From the NCBI GenBank assembly GCA_022826515.1, contig JAJDUT010000110.1, forward strand, positions 1-64,000: a stretch of 64,000 nucleotides of DNA, given 5' to 3'. The notes beneath the pieces were generated by a model. It was not told the DNA's origin. It was given only the letters and a program-made list of their open reading frames with translations, and ran no database searches. Of this stretch, positions 42,651-51,337 are shown piece after piece. This stretch comes from Candidatus Latescibacterota bacterium. Lineage in GTDB: Bacteria > Latescibacterota > UBA2968 > UBA8231. The position numbers were made by a program, and so were the translations under genes. Position 1 is the first letter of the stretch; each line of letters begins with the position of its first letter.

Positions 42651-43607
42651 GCGCTCGGCAATGCGCGGGGTGCGTCCGCCGCGCTGGTGCATGCTGGCGA
42701 TCATGTCTCCTAAGAAGCCGATGGAGAAGCACTGAATGCCGACGATGATCAGCAGAATGCCCAGCATGAGCAGGGGATGGCGGTTTTGGATGTTGCCGTG
42801 CTCGTAGCGCAGCAAGGCCACATAGGCGCAGATGACCGATCCGCACAGCGTAGAGCCAAGCCCCAAGCTGCCGAAGACGTGCATGGGCGTGGTCATAAAG
42901 CGCACGACAAAGGTCACGGTCAGCAGATCTAAAAAACCGTTTAGCAACCGCTTGGTCCCGAATTTGGAATGGCCGAAGCGGCGGGGATGGTGCTGCACCG
43001 GGATCTCGCCGACTCGATAGCCCATCCAGTGGGCCACGGCGGGCAAAAACCGATACAATTCTCCGTATAGATACGGCAGTGCGTCTTCGGCCACCTCGCG
43101 CCGATACGCCTTGAGGCCACAGTTGAAATCGCGCAGGCGCACCCCGGAAACTAGCGAGGTGATCCAATTGAACAAGCGGGAGGGGAGGGTCTTGCTCAGA
43201 GGGTCGCGGCGCTTGGCCTTCCAGCCCGATATTAAGTCGTAATCGCGGTCTAGCTCGTCCAGCAGCCGGGGGATTTCGCGGGGGTCGTCTTGCAGGTCGG
43301 CGTCCATGGTGACGATGACTTGGCCGCGCGCCTGCTTAAAGCCAGCGGCGAGGGCTGCGGCTTTGCGGTAGTTGCGGCGGAAGCGCAAGGCGCACACCTG
43401 CGGATGCTGTTTGGCCAACTCGCCCAAGACGGCAAACGAGCCGTCTGTGCTGCCGTCGTCCACGAAAATGGCCTCCCAAGCCCATTCCGCGGTTGCCAGA
43501 GCACTCTCAATCTGGACCCACAGATGAGGCAGGCTTTCTTCTTCGTTGAAAACGGGAATGACGAGGGACAGAAAAATCTCCTCTGCCGCTTCTTTTTCTT
43601 GGCCCAT
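42639..43607 (-). CDS. Family 2 glycosyltransferase, polyprenol-phosphate sugar type
   Basis: A 322-aa membrane-attached glycosyltransferase. The GT-A domain starts LSLVIPVFNEEESLPHLW and has VDDGSTDGS near 49-57 and the metal motif DADLQDDP at 102-109. Two C-terminal helices (FVVRFMTTPMHVFGSLGLG and LLMLGILLIIVGIQCF) mark the DPM/ArnC-like group that attaches sugars to polyprenol phosphate. The ATG at 43607 has an AGAGGAG site; upstream in-frame codons overlap mpl and are not used. It is divergent from mpl and convergent with hisC. Confidence 0.9.
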   Translation of the reverse strand: MGQEKEAAEEIFLSLVIPVFNEEESLPHLWVQIESALATAEWAWEAIFVDDGSTDGSFAVLGELAKQHPQVCALRFRRNYRKAAALAAGFKQARGQVIVTMDADLQDDPREIPRLLDELDRDYDLISGWKAKRRDPLSKTLPSRLFNWITSLVSGVRLRDFNCGLKAYRREVAEDALPYLYGELYRFLPAVAHWMGYRVGEIPVQHHPRRFGHSKFGTKRLLNGFLDLLTVTFVVRFMTTPMHVFGSLGLGSTLCGSVICAYVALLRYEHGNIQNRHPLLMLGILLIIVGIQCFSIGFLGDMIASMHQRGGRTPRIAERLNG

Positions 43608-43683
43608 GGTCTCCTCTCTTGCAAGCAAGTGCCCCCACAATAAAACAATCGACGATTGCCGCGCACAAACCGGCCTATTACCC

Positions 43684-43718
43684 TTGACACCTGAATCGCC
43701 CCAACGGTATATACGGTC
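43684..43718 (+). promoter_or_regulatory. mpl promoter, apparently leaderless
   Basis: TTGACA at 43684-43689 and TATATA at 43708-43713, spacing 18. Only 5 nt separate the -10 from the ATG at 43719, so transcription would start at or next to the start codon. No ribosome binding site is present. Confidence 0.65.
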
Positions 43719-45146
43719 ATGCAGCTTCCCTTGGGTTCCCACATTCATCTGATCGCCGCTTGCGGCACGGCCATGGGGTCTTTGGCCGGTATGCTGCGCG
43801 AACAGGGGTATCGCGTCACTGGGTCGGACAACCGCGTCTATCCGCCGATGAGCACCATGCTTGAGGATTTGGGGATCGACGTGCGGGTTGGCTTCTCGGC
43901 GGATCACCTAGTGCCAGCGCCGGATTTGGTCGTCATTGGCAATGCCATCTCGCGTGGCAATCCAGAGGCCGAGGCCGTACTCTCGCGCCGGATTCCGTAT
44001 CTGTCGCTACCGGAAGTGTTGCGCGATTTCTTCATTCGCGGCAAGCGCTCGGTAGTGGTAACCGGAACCCACGGCAAAACTACCACTACCGCGCTCATCG
44101 CCCATCTCTTCACCGCTTGCGACTTGGACCCTTCCTTTCTCGTCGCCGGGGTGCCGCAAAACTTCGACCGCTCCTACCGGGTCGGCCAAGGTGTGCATTT
44201 CATCGTCGAAGGCGACGAATACGACAGCGCCTTTTTTGCCAAGTGGGCGAAGTTTTTCTACTACCTACCCGAGGTGCTAATCGTCAACAACATTGAATTC
44301 GACCACGCCGACATCTACCAAGACCTTGCCGAGATCGTCAAAGCCTTCCGCCAACTCGTCAACATGGTGCCGCAAAACGGTTTGATTCTAGCCAACGGCA
44401 CCGATCCCAATATCGCCGAACTCCTCCCCAACGCACCGGCACAGGTGGAGACCTTTGGCCTCGAAGAAGGCGCGTTTTGGCGCGCCACCGACCTCCAGGC
44501 CAGTGCCGAGGGCACGCGCTTCACCTTGTGCCGGGCGGGGCACGAGGTGGGGGCTTTCAACTTGCCGCTGAGCGGCGATTACAATGTCTGCAATGCACTC
44601 GCCAGCTTGGCCGCTGGTTTCCACGCTGGTCTGACTGCCGATGACCTACGCGCGGCCCTAGCCAACTTTGCTGGCGTCAAACGCCGACAAGAGCAGATTG
44701 GCCTGATTGACGACGTTCTCCTCATCGACGACTTCGCCCACCATCCCACCGCAGTCTCCCATACCCTAGCGGGACTGCGCCGATCTCATCCCGGCCGCAG
44801 GCTCATCGCGGTTTTTGAACCAGCCAGCGCAACCAACGCCCGCGCTATCTTTGAGGATCGCTATGTCGAGGCATTCGCCTTGGCCGACGCGTTCGTCGCA
44901 ACCGCGGTCCCCCGTCCCGAGCGCGCCCGGGAGGACGAGCCGTTCTCACCCGAGCGTGTAGTGGCGCGTCTCTGCGCCACCGGCAAGCCCGCGCATTACC
45001 TGCCCGACGCCGAATCGATGGCCGATTTTTTAGCTATGGAAGTCCGTCCAGGCGATTTGGTGGTTTTTATGAGCAATGGCGGTTTTGGCGGCTTGCAACA
45101 GAAGCTGTGCGCGGCACTCACAGCCCGTGCGCCCTGTATCGACTAG
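43719..45146 (+). CDS. mpl: UDP-MurNAc:tripeptide ligase Mpl
   Basis: A 475-aa Mur-ligase family enzyme that recycles the cell-wall tripeptide L-Ala-gamma-D-Glu-meso-DAP onto UDP-MurNAc. The N-terminus HIHLIAACGTAMGSLAGML distinguishes Mpl from MurC. The ATP loop VVTGTHGKTTTT is at 113-124, the EGDEYDSAFF motif near 163, and DDFAHHPTAV in the C-terminal third. This implies a DAP-type peptidoglycan with recycling. It is divergent from a GT2 gene. Confidence 0.93.
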   Translation: MQLPLGSHIHLIAACGTAMGSLAGMLREQGYRVTGSDNRVYPPMSTMLEDLGIDVRVGFSADHLVPAPDLVVIGNAISRGNPEAEAVLSRRIPYLSLPEVLRDFFIRGKRSVVVTGTHGKTTTTALIAHLFTACDLDPSFLVAGVPQNFDRSYRVGQGVHFIVEGDEYDSAFFAKWAKFFYYLPEVLIVNNIEFDHADIYQDLAEIVKAFRQLVNMVPQNGLILANGTDPNIAELLPNAPAQVETFGLEEGAFWRATDLQASAEGTRFTLCRAGHEVGAFNLPLSGDYNVCNALASLAAGFHAGLTADDLRAALANFAGVKRRQEQIGLIDDVLLIDDFAHHPTAVSHTLAGLRRSHPGRRLIAVFEPASATNARAIFEDRYVEAFALADAFVATAVPRPERAREDEPFSPERVVARLCATGKPAHYLPDAESMADFLAMEVRPGDLVVFMSNGGFGGLQQKLCAALTARAPCID

Positions 45147-45312
45147 GTGTCAGAACTGTTGCCGAATAGACGCACTGAGTACGGATAATACGCGCAGTGT
45201 AAATTTTGTATTTTTATATTTTACAATATGTTATAAAAAAATAGAAAATATAGGTACGCATATTGCATTAAGCGCATGGCAATTGCCATCTCACCTTAAC
45301 CTGGAGGCTGCC

Positions 45313-45987
45313 ATGCGTCCTTTTATTGCCTTTATCTTTCTTGCTCTCGCCGCACCTGTCGCGGCCCAACCCGGCCCGGTCGTCATATCCGAGTTGATGT
45401 GGTCGGGTAGTACGGCATCTACTGCCGACGAGTGGATCGAACTCTACAACCCCAGCGATGCGGCGATTGATCTGGCCGGCTGGGCTTTGACCTACCGCAG
45501 AGGCGACGAGGACAAGGTTATGTTCGTGCTCGACGCTGCGGTGATCCCCGCTGGACAGACCTTTCTCATCGCTAACTATGCCGCCAATCACAAAAACTCC
45601 CTCCTCGCCGTCGAGCCTCAGCGCGTTGACTCAGCCGTCTCGTTGCCCAATACCAAGCTGCTCTTGCATCTATACGACGGCGATCCGCAAGCTGGCGGCC
45701 AACTCATCGACATGGCCGACGATGGCCGCGGGGCTCCTTTCGCCGGTGACTCAGCCAGCAAAAGCGCCATGGTGCGCATTGCCTTTGACCAGCCCGGCGA
45801 TCAGCCCGAAAGCTGGGCAACGGCGACCGAACAAAGCGGCTGGGATGCGGGTGCCAGCGAGTTGGGTACGCCGGGAGCCATCCCCGCGTACCTGCTCCCG
45901 GAGAGGCAAGAAGACCCCGAGCCGGTCAGGGAAACGAACGTTTTACCGATGTCTTGGGCCTTGGTAAAACAGCATCTATATCCGTAG
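45313..45987 (+). CDS. Secreted lamin-tail-domain protein
   Basis: A 224-aa protein with a clear signal peptide (MRPFIAFIFLALAAPVAAQ) followed by a lamin-tail (LTD) domain: VVISELMWSGS, DEWIELYNPSDAAIDLAGWALTYR and AGQTFLIAN (about 25-105). Bacterial LTD proteins are exported or surface-attached, often with nucleases or carbohydrate enzymes; no enzymatic domain is present here. A CTGGAGG site precedes the ATG. The AT-rich upstream DNA contains ATGTTATAAAAAA at 45228, like the region before dnaE. A terminator follows. Confidence 0.85.
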   Translation: MRPFIAFIFLALAAPVAAQPGPVVISELMWSGSTASTADEWIELYNPSDAAIDLAGWALTYRRGDEDKVMFVLDAAVIPAGQTFLIANYAANHKNSLLAVEPQRVDSAVSLPNTKLLLHLYDGDPQAGGQLIDMADDGRGAPFAGDSASKSAMVRIAFDQPGDQPESWATATEQSGWDAGASELGTPGAIPAYLLPERQEDPEPVRETNVLPMSWALVKQHLYP

Positions 45988-46002
45988 CGCGGATTGCAGG
46001 AC

Positions 46003-46035
46003 AAAAGGCACCTACTTGCGGGTAGGTGCCTTTTT
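46003..46035 (+). terminator. Intrinsic terminator after the lamin-tail gene
   Basis: AAAAGGCACCTAC pairs with GTAGGTGCCTTTT around a 6-nt loop and ends in a T-run. Confidence 0.92.
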
Positions 46036-46041
46036 ATCGCT

Positions 46042-46084
46042 AAAAAAAGGCCGTGGAAGCTGAGATGCGCTTCATACGGCCTTT
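46042..46084 (-). terminator. Intrinsic terminator for tRNA-Val(CAC)
   Basis: AAAGGCCGT and ACGGCCTTT pair around a longer loop; read on the minus strand the stem is followed by a run of seven T. It lies just downstream of the tRNA gene. Confidence 0.8.
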
Positions 46085-46089
46085 ACCGA

Positions 46090-46166
46090 TGGTGGGCAAT
46101 CGCAGATTTGAACTGCGGACCTCCGGTATGTGAGACCGGCGCTCTAACCAACTGAGCTAATCGCCC
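46090..46166 (-). tRNA. tRNA-Val (CAC)
   Basis: A 77-nt tRNA with encoded CCA. The acceptor is GGGCGAT/ATTGCCC with one G-T pair. The anticodon stem CCGGT/ACCGG encloses loop CTCACAT, giving anticodon CAC, which reads GUG. The body is nearly identical to tRNA-Val(GAC) at 63903-63979, suggesting the two arose by duplication. Confidence 0.95.
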
Positions 46167-46204
46167 AAGAGCATTTTTTAAATTAGCCTCCGATGGCTAC
46201 TGGG

Positions 46205-48400
46205 TCAATGTCCGTTGCGCCCGGCGGCAAAGTGGAATTCCGGCAGGATCACTTCAGTCGCCGATGGGTGGCCCTCGCGCAGACGGTACGCACGGTCGAG
46301 CTTCAGCCCTGCCCAGCGCTGCGTCTGATGGGTCGCCGGCCAAATGATTTCCACGAAATCCACTGCCACAGCACCCCCTAGCCCGAGGTGCGGCGCGAGC
46401 GGGTTGGCCCCGAAGCTGCCACCCGAACCGATGAGGTGGTGGATGTCGCGAGTGCTGTCGTCTGGTCGCCGCACGCGCACGCGCACGCGACCGCCAATAG
46501 CCCCTCGATTCGACTGCACGCCTTGGGGAAACAGCCGCAGCCAGCGATTGCCGTGTCCGGGATTTTCGTAGAGTACGTTCTGGTAAAGGTCGCCCTCAAA
46601 AGCGCCGCCCATGACCTCAAAGACGTCTTGGTCTCCATCGTTGTCGAAGTCGGCAAAAGACACGCCGTGCCCTTTCTGTACGTTGCCGAAGCCGCCTGTG
46701 GTGGTGACGTCCAAAAACCGCGTGCCACCGTCATTGCGCAACATGCGGTTGGGCGTGAGCGAGCGCAGATCGGGGATCCCAGTGCCGACGTAGCAGTCGG
46801 GGAACCCATCGTTGTCCAAGTCGCCGTAGTTGGCACCCATAGCTAGGATGACTTGGCCAAAGCTCCCCAGCGCTTCGGTGACCTCGTCGAAGGTGCCGTC
46901 GCCGTTGTTGCGATACACGTGGGCGTGATCGGCGGCAAATTCCTCGCCGAGGTACGCGCGCGCCATGTCGCCGAGATCGTCCATGTTGTAGCCACCGGCG
47001 AACAAGTCGAGCCAGCCGTCGTTGTCGTAGTCCCAAAACCAAGTGGGAAAGCTCTCGTTTGGCCCCGGTGCGACGACCGTTGCCGCAAAGCGCCAGCCCG
47101 CTGGTGTGTCGCCGAGGTTGCGATAGAGGACGTTTTCTCGGTAGAACTGAGATATGTATAGGTCGATCAAGCCGTCGTTGTCTATATCGCCCCAGGCAAC
47201 ACCCTTCACAAAGCCCACGTGATCGACGCCGACTGCGGGGGCCACATCGACAAAACGGCCGTTCCCTTGGTTGCGAAACAACTGGCATGGGTGGGGCCGT
47301 TTGCCGGACTCATTGCCGACGAACAGATCTAACCGGCCATCGTTGTCGAAGTCAGCAAAGGCCGCTGCGTGGGTTGGGTGCAAGGAGAACAATCCGGTGC
47401 GCCGCGTTACGTCCACAAAGGTGCCGTCGCCGTTGTTGCGCAACAGAGAGTTCGGCATGCGGCCTTCTTCTCCCATCCAAGCACCGCGCAAAACGAGCAG
47501 ATCGACATCGCCGTCGTTGTCGTAGTCGGCCTGTTCGAGATTGATCCCCCCGATTTGCCCGGCTAGCCCGGCTGCTGTCGTGGCCTCGGTAAACGTGCCG
47601 TCGCCCTCGTTGTGGAAGTAGCGCAGTGGATCGCGCAGCCCCCACGAGGAGACCGCGATATCTAGCAGACCGTCGCCGTTGAAGTCCTCGACTGCGCTGC
47701 CGCCTGCTAGGCCTATAGCCGCGACTCCAGCCGCCGGTGCCACGTCGCGGAAGCGCTGGATCCCGCCGCTGTGGCCGTCGAATACGCGCGGGGGAATGCG
47801 CCAAGGCTCTGGCACCCCTTCCGGGTATTCGCCCAAGGTCATGTACGCCAAGTTCAACAGCCAGCGCGCTCCCAGATCGCTTGGGCGTTTGTTCAAGTTT
47901 ATGGTGTAGTGCTCGATGGCGCGGCGGGATCCTTCCTGCAAGCGGTGGATGCCGTCACCGCGGATCGGCAGCAAGCAGGAATCCGTGGTGTGGTTGTGCA
48001 GGCAGTTTTCTTGCTCACCAAGGCGCAGATAGGCGATGGCGAGTTGGTCGTGCAGCATATAGACGAAACCTTCGGTCGCCGGCACCTGCCCGGCCTCTAC
48101 GGCTGCCAGCACGCTTTGCATCTCTTCGATACCTGCACGCAAATCCCCGGCCCGCACCCGCTCTTGAGCAATACGCAGGCGCATGTTCAGCCGCTTGACC
48201 GCGCTCATCGGCTGCCCCAGCAGAGAACTGAGGCCCTCGACGCGGGCTTGGTTCAGATAGATGTTGGCAATGGGATCGGCCCGCTGGGCGAGGCGCGCTA
48301 GCACCGTCGCCATAAAACGCGAATCCCCCCGACCGACGCTGGCGTCCACCTGTCCCCAGACGGCTGTGGCCCATAGCAGGATGACTAGAATGATCTGCAT
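46205..48400 (-). CDS. Secreted FG-GAP/VCBS repeat protein with ASPIC/UnbV-like C-terminus
   Basis: About 731 aa. A signal peptide (MQIILVILLWATAVWG) is followed by a helical TPR-like region and then FG-GAP repeats with calcium-binding loops such as DFNGDGLLD, DYDNDGDVDLL, DFDNDGRLDLF and DLDNDGFPD. The C-terminus (RWLRLFPQGVQSNRGAIGGRVRVR ... DFVEIIWPATHQTQRW) is the ASPIC/UnbV (CRTAC) domain. Such beta-propeller proteins are exported and common in Planctomycetes and related phyla; the ligand is unknown. An upstream ATG at 48454 is also in frame, but the signal peptide supports 48400. Confidence 0.9.
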   Translation of the reverse strand: MQIILVILLWATAVWGQVDASVGRGDSRFMATVLARLAQRADPIANIYLNQARVEGLSSLLGQPMSAVKRLNMRLRIAQERVRAGDLRAGIEEMQSVLAAVEAGQVPATEGFVYMLHDQLAIAYLRLGEQENCLHNHTTDSCLLPIRGDGIHRLQEGSRRAIEHYTINLNKRPSDLGARWLLNLAYMTLGEYPEGVPEPWRIPPRVFDGHSGGIQRFRDVAPAAGVAAIGLAGGSAVEDFNGDGLLDIAVSSWGLRDPLRYFHNEGDGTFTEATTAAGLAGQIGGINLEQADYDNDGDVDLLVLRGAWMGEEGRMPNSLLRNNGDGTFVDVTRRTGLFSLHPTHAAAFADFDNDGRLDLFVGNESGKRPHPCQLFRNQGNGRFVDVAPAVGVDHVGFVKGVAWGDIDNDGLIDLYISQFYRENVLYRNLGDTPAGWRFAATVVAPGPNESFPTWFWDYDNDGWLDLFAGGYNMDDLGDMARAYLGEEFAADHAHVYRNNGDGTFDEVTEALGSFGQVILAMGANYGDLDNDGFPDCYVGTGIPDLRSLTPNRMLRNDGGTRFLDVTTTGGFGNVQKGHGVSFADFDNDGDQDVFEVMGGAFEGDLYQNVLYENPGHGNRWLRLFPQGVQSNRGAIGGRVRVRVRRPDDSTRDIHHLIGSGGSFGANPLAPHLGLGGAVAVDFVEIIWPATHQTQRWAGLKLDRAYRLREGHPSATEVILPEFHFAAGRNGH

Positions 48401-48466
48401 AAAAAATAAAAAACGGCTACAAAAATTGGCTGCCCAATCCTCGTAACCGCACATGTAAAAAAATAA

Positions 48467-48543
48467 TGGTGGGCCCAGTAGGACTCGAACCTACGACCGA
48501 CGGATTATGAGTCCGTTGCTCTAACCAACTGAGCTATAGGCCC
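48467..48543 (-). tRNA. tRNA with CAT anticodon, probably tRNA-Ile2 (lysidine)
   Basis: A 77-nt tRNA with CCA, acceptor GGGCCTA/TGGGCCC and anticodon loop CTCATAA. The CAT anticodon could be Met or Ile2. The start GGGCCTATAGCTCAGTTGG closely resembles known tRNA-Ile2 genes, in which tilS converts the C to lysidine to read AUA. The other CAT tRNA (3429-3505) then serves as Met. Confidence 0.8.
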
Positions 48544-48583
48544 CCGTGATGTAGTTAAAAACCTAGCATTTTTCCCAAGCAGG

Positions 48584-50410
48584 TCAAGAGCTTTGTTGGG
48601 CTGCGACCGCTTGGCGCTCTTGGTTGAGCGCGACCAGTTCGGCGCTGATACGCGCAATTTCGCCGTCATCGGATGCCGTTGCAAGGGCTTGCCGCGCATT
48701 GTCGATGCGCTTTTGCAGCGCATTTTTCTGAAAGTAAAGCAAATAGTCGCGCCATTGTCGCTCGACTTGTTCCTCATCGAAACCTTGAGCCGCGCATTGA
48801 GCGACTAGGCGTGCGAGTGCGTCGTCCTCTAGCTCGCTGATGATCATGCCAAGGTCGATAGCTTTGCCTTCGGCGTGGTGATCGAAGAGCCTGCGACATA
48901 GGGCCTGAGTGCGGGCATCGGTCAGCGCCTCCGGAGCGAATTCCTGCGCGGTAGCGGGTATGAACTGCGGGAAGTTGAGCAGTAAGCCCATGAATTCGAG
49001 CTCGTGGCGTGGTGGGTCGGGCGTGGCCGCTGGAGGCGGCTCGGCAGCTATATTGCGTGGTAGTTGGGGGGGGCGCATCGAGGCCTGTAGCTTGTCACGC
49101 AGGAATTTTTCGTCAACCGGGAGGCGCTGGGCGACGTTTCTCAGCAGCAGATCGCGGAAGACCAGATCTTCGGGTTTGTTCAGCTTAGCTATGAGCGGTT
49201 TGAACATTTCTACTGCACTACTCCTGCCTTCGAAGCTGGATAGGTCGTGCTGCTGGGCGAGCTGTTCGAGGTAGAAATCGAGAACCGACTGGGCTTTTTC
49301 GGCTCGTTTGAGCAGCGCGTCCGGGCCGTGCTCTTGCACGAAGCTGTCGGGATCGTACTCAGGCGGTAGAGAAACGAAGCGGACGTCTAGTCCTTTACTC
49401 AAGAGTCCTGCCAGGCTAGGTAGACCGGTCCCCAAAAGTACTGTTAGGCCGCGCATGGCAGCCGTGGAACCGGCTGCGTCGCCGTCGAACAGCAGCACGA
49501 CTTGGTGGGCATAGCGTGCGAGCGTGCGGCACTGGTCTTCGGTCAGGGCCGTGCCAGAGGTAGCCGCTACGTGTTCGATGCCGGCCTGTACTAGGCTGAG
49601 CAAATCCATGTAGCCTTCGACGACCAAGACGGTGTCGCGGCGGCGAATGGCGTCCCGGGTGTCGGACAGGCCATAAAGCACCCGACCCTTGTGATAAATG
49701 GGCGTCTCGGGCGAGTTGAGGTACTTGGGCTCTTGGTCGGGTTGGAGCGCACGTGCGCCGAAGGCAATGGTCCGATCGGAGAGATTGGCAATGGGAAAAG
49801 CGACTCGGTCGCGAAAGCGATCGTAGTGTCCGTTGCCTGTGGAGCGCGGCAGAGCCAACCCGGCTCGCTCCAAAATCTGGGGACTCAAGCCTCGGCGACC
49901 GGCTACTTTGAGCAGGGCGTCCCACTGCGGCGGCGCGTAGCCCAAGCCGAAGCGCTCGATGGTTTCGGCTGTGAGTCCGCGCGTCTGTAGATATGTTCGG
50001 GCACTAGCGCCGACATCATCGTTAAGCAGCAGATGGTGAAAGTACTTTTTCGCTAAGTCGTTGGCTCGGTAGAGTTCATCAGCGGCCGCGGCCTCTTCGC
50101 GCGACGGCCCCGAACGCTCGGGTAGGGCGATGCCGGTACGCTCGGCGAGGAATTTGACTGCTTCGACAAAAGTAACGCGGTCGATCTCTTGGATGAACTT
50201 GAATACATTTCCCCCGGCGCCACAGCCGAAGCAGTGGTAGAATTGGCGGTCGGGATCAACGCTGAACGAGGGGGTTTTTTCGTCGTGAAAAGGGCAGAGG
50301 CCGGAGTAGTTGCGGCCCTTCTTGACGAGCTGGACGTGTTCGGAGATCAAGTCGACGATGTCGGTGGCGTCGCGGATGCGTTGGAGGATGTCTTCGGGGA
50401 TACGTGGCAT
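48584..50410 (-). CDS. dnaG: DNA primase DnaG
   Basis: A 608-aa primase. The N-terminal CHC2 zinc finger has Cys39, His42, Cys60 and Cys63 (LCPFHDEKTPSF, FYHCFGCGAGG). The TOPRIM catalytic core includes VLVVEGYMDLLSLVQAG and LLFDGDAAGSTA. The C-terminal part is helical, as in the helicase-binding domain. It makes RNA primers for replication. No rpoD or rpsU neighbours are present; the gene stands alone between a tRNA and a secreted-protein pair. Confidence 0.97.
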   Translation of the reverse strand: MPRIPEDILQRIRDATDIVDLISEHVQLVKKGRNYSGLCPFHDEKTPSFSVDPDRQFYHCFGCGAGGNVFKFIQEIDRVTFVEAVKFLAERTGIALPERSGPSREEAAAADELYRANDLAKKYFHHLLLNDDVGASARTYLQTRGLTAETIERFGLGYAPPQWDALLKVAGRRGLSPQILERAGLALPRSTGNGHYDRFRDRVAFPIANLSDRTIAFGARALQPDQEPKYLNSPETPIYHKGRVLYGLSDTRDAIRRRDTVLVVEGYMDLLSLVQAGIEHVAATSGTALTEDQCRTLARYAHQVVLLFDGDAAGSTAAMRGLTVLLGTGLPSLAGLLSKGLDVRFVSLPPEYDPDSFVQEHGPDALLKRAEKAQSVLDFYLEQLAQQHDLSSFEGRSSAVEMFKPLIAKLNKPEDLVFRDLLLRNVAQRLPVDEKFLRDKLQASMRPPQLPRNIAAEPPPAATPDPPRHELEFMGLLLNFPQFIPATAQEFAPEALTDARTQALCRRLFDHHAEGKAIDLGMIISELEDDALARLVAQCAAQGFDEEQVERQWRDYLLYFQKNALQKRIDNARQALATASDDGEIARISAELVALNQERQAVAAQQSS

Positions 50411-50508
50411 TGCTAGCAGGGGGCTTTTTCTCTATATTAACAGCGCCATTGAGCAAGATATGGCGGCCCATTAACTGGGTCAAGAAAGTCAATTAGTGCG
50501 TTAATTCC

Positions 50509-50537
50509 TTGAGTTTACAGCGAACTGTTGGTATTAT
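50509..50537 (+). promoter_or_regulatory. Promoter of the FN3/dockerin-like gene pair
   Basis: TTGAGT (50509-50514) and TATTAT (50532-50537), spacing 17, lie about 83 nt before the ATG at 50621, which has a GAGGAGGA ribosome binding site. Confidence 0.55.
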
Positions 50538-50620
50538 TGATAAGTTAAACGCTTATTCATGGCCTATGCTGGGGCTAAATCAAAATTTGACCCATTGAGC
50601 ATTCAGAGGAGGAATCAGAT

Positions 50621-51283
50621 ATGTCGAAAGGCATAAAGGGAGCTATCGCGAGTTTGGCCTTGTTGGGACTCGGCGTTTTTCTGGGCGCGAGTCCGGCGGC
50701 AGCACAGGTGACGGTTTCTGAGTCGGCAGCGGATACTGACGACCTTGCACCTAGCCCGGTTGGCGGAGTACAGGCTGAGTTCAACGAAGGTGGAAGGAGC
50801 ATCACTGTCTCTTGGAGCTTATCCGTTGACGATGCTGTGCGCCAAGTCCCGACGAGTAGCGACTTTACGACGGGCGGCACCTATAAAGAAGTCAACGATG
50901 TGGCTGGTTACAATATATCGCGTCGTCTCGCCGATGGCTCCGGCACTCCGGCAATTTTTTCATTCCCTGCCGGCACGACGTCCTTTGTTGATGCCGATAT
51001 CAACGTGAGCCAAGGGAGCAGGCGATATTTCTATGAGGTCTCGGCAGTCGATGAAAGCGGCAACGAGAGCGCTCCTATCGAGTCTGCCGAAGTCAGGAAT
51101 ATGTTGCTTCTTGGCGACTTTGACTACGACGGCGATGTGGACCTTTCAGACTATGGCATTTTTCAAACCAACTTCGGCCACGCCAAATTCGATCCAGTTA
51201 CAGATATCGATGGCAACGGCATGGTTGACCTCGATGATTTTTTCCTTTGGGCCGATAACCTCGGCGCCGATTTGTACGAGTAG
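50621..51283 (+). CDS. Secreted FN3 protein with C-terminal dockerin-like domain
   Basis: A 220-aa exported protein: signal peptide (about 1-28, ending AAAQ), a fibronectin type III domain (about 43-157: SITVSWSLSVDD, YNISRR, YFYEVSAVDESGNES) and a dockerin-like pair of EF-hand loops, DFDYDGDVDLSD (166-177) and DIDGNGMVDLDD (195-206). Dockerin-like domains bind cohesins or simply calcium; no cohesin gene is in the window. It is followed by a paralogue 54 nt downstream without a terminator between them, so the two are probably cotranscribed. Confidence 0.85.
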   Translation: MSKGIKGAIASLALLGLGVFLGASPAAAQVTVSESAADTDDLAPSPVGGVQAEFNEGGRSITVSWSLSVDDAVRQVPTSSDFTTGGTYKEVNDVAGYNISRRLADGSGTPAIFSFPAGTTSFVDADINVSQGSRRYFYEVSAVDESGNESAPIESAEVRNMLLLGDFDYDGDVDLSDYGIFQTNFGHAKFDPVTDIDGNGMVDLDDFFLWADNLGADLYE

Positions 51284-51337
51284 GTACCGGCCGCAATATG
51301 GTTGTGTATTTTATCTTTTCACAAGGAGTATAGTCCG

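Noticed and set aside
50500..50620. Prophage or integrase signals next to the tRNA genes
   Set aside because: No integrase, attachment-site duplication of a tRNA 3' end or phage structural genes were found near any of the five tRNAs.
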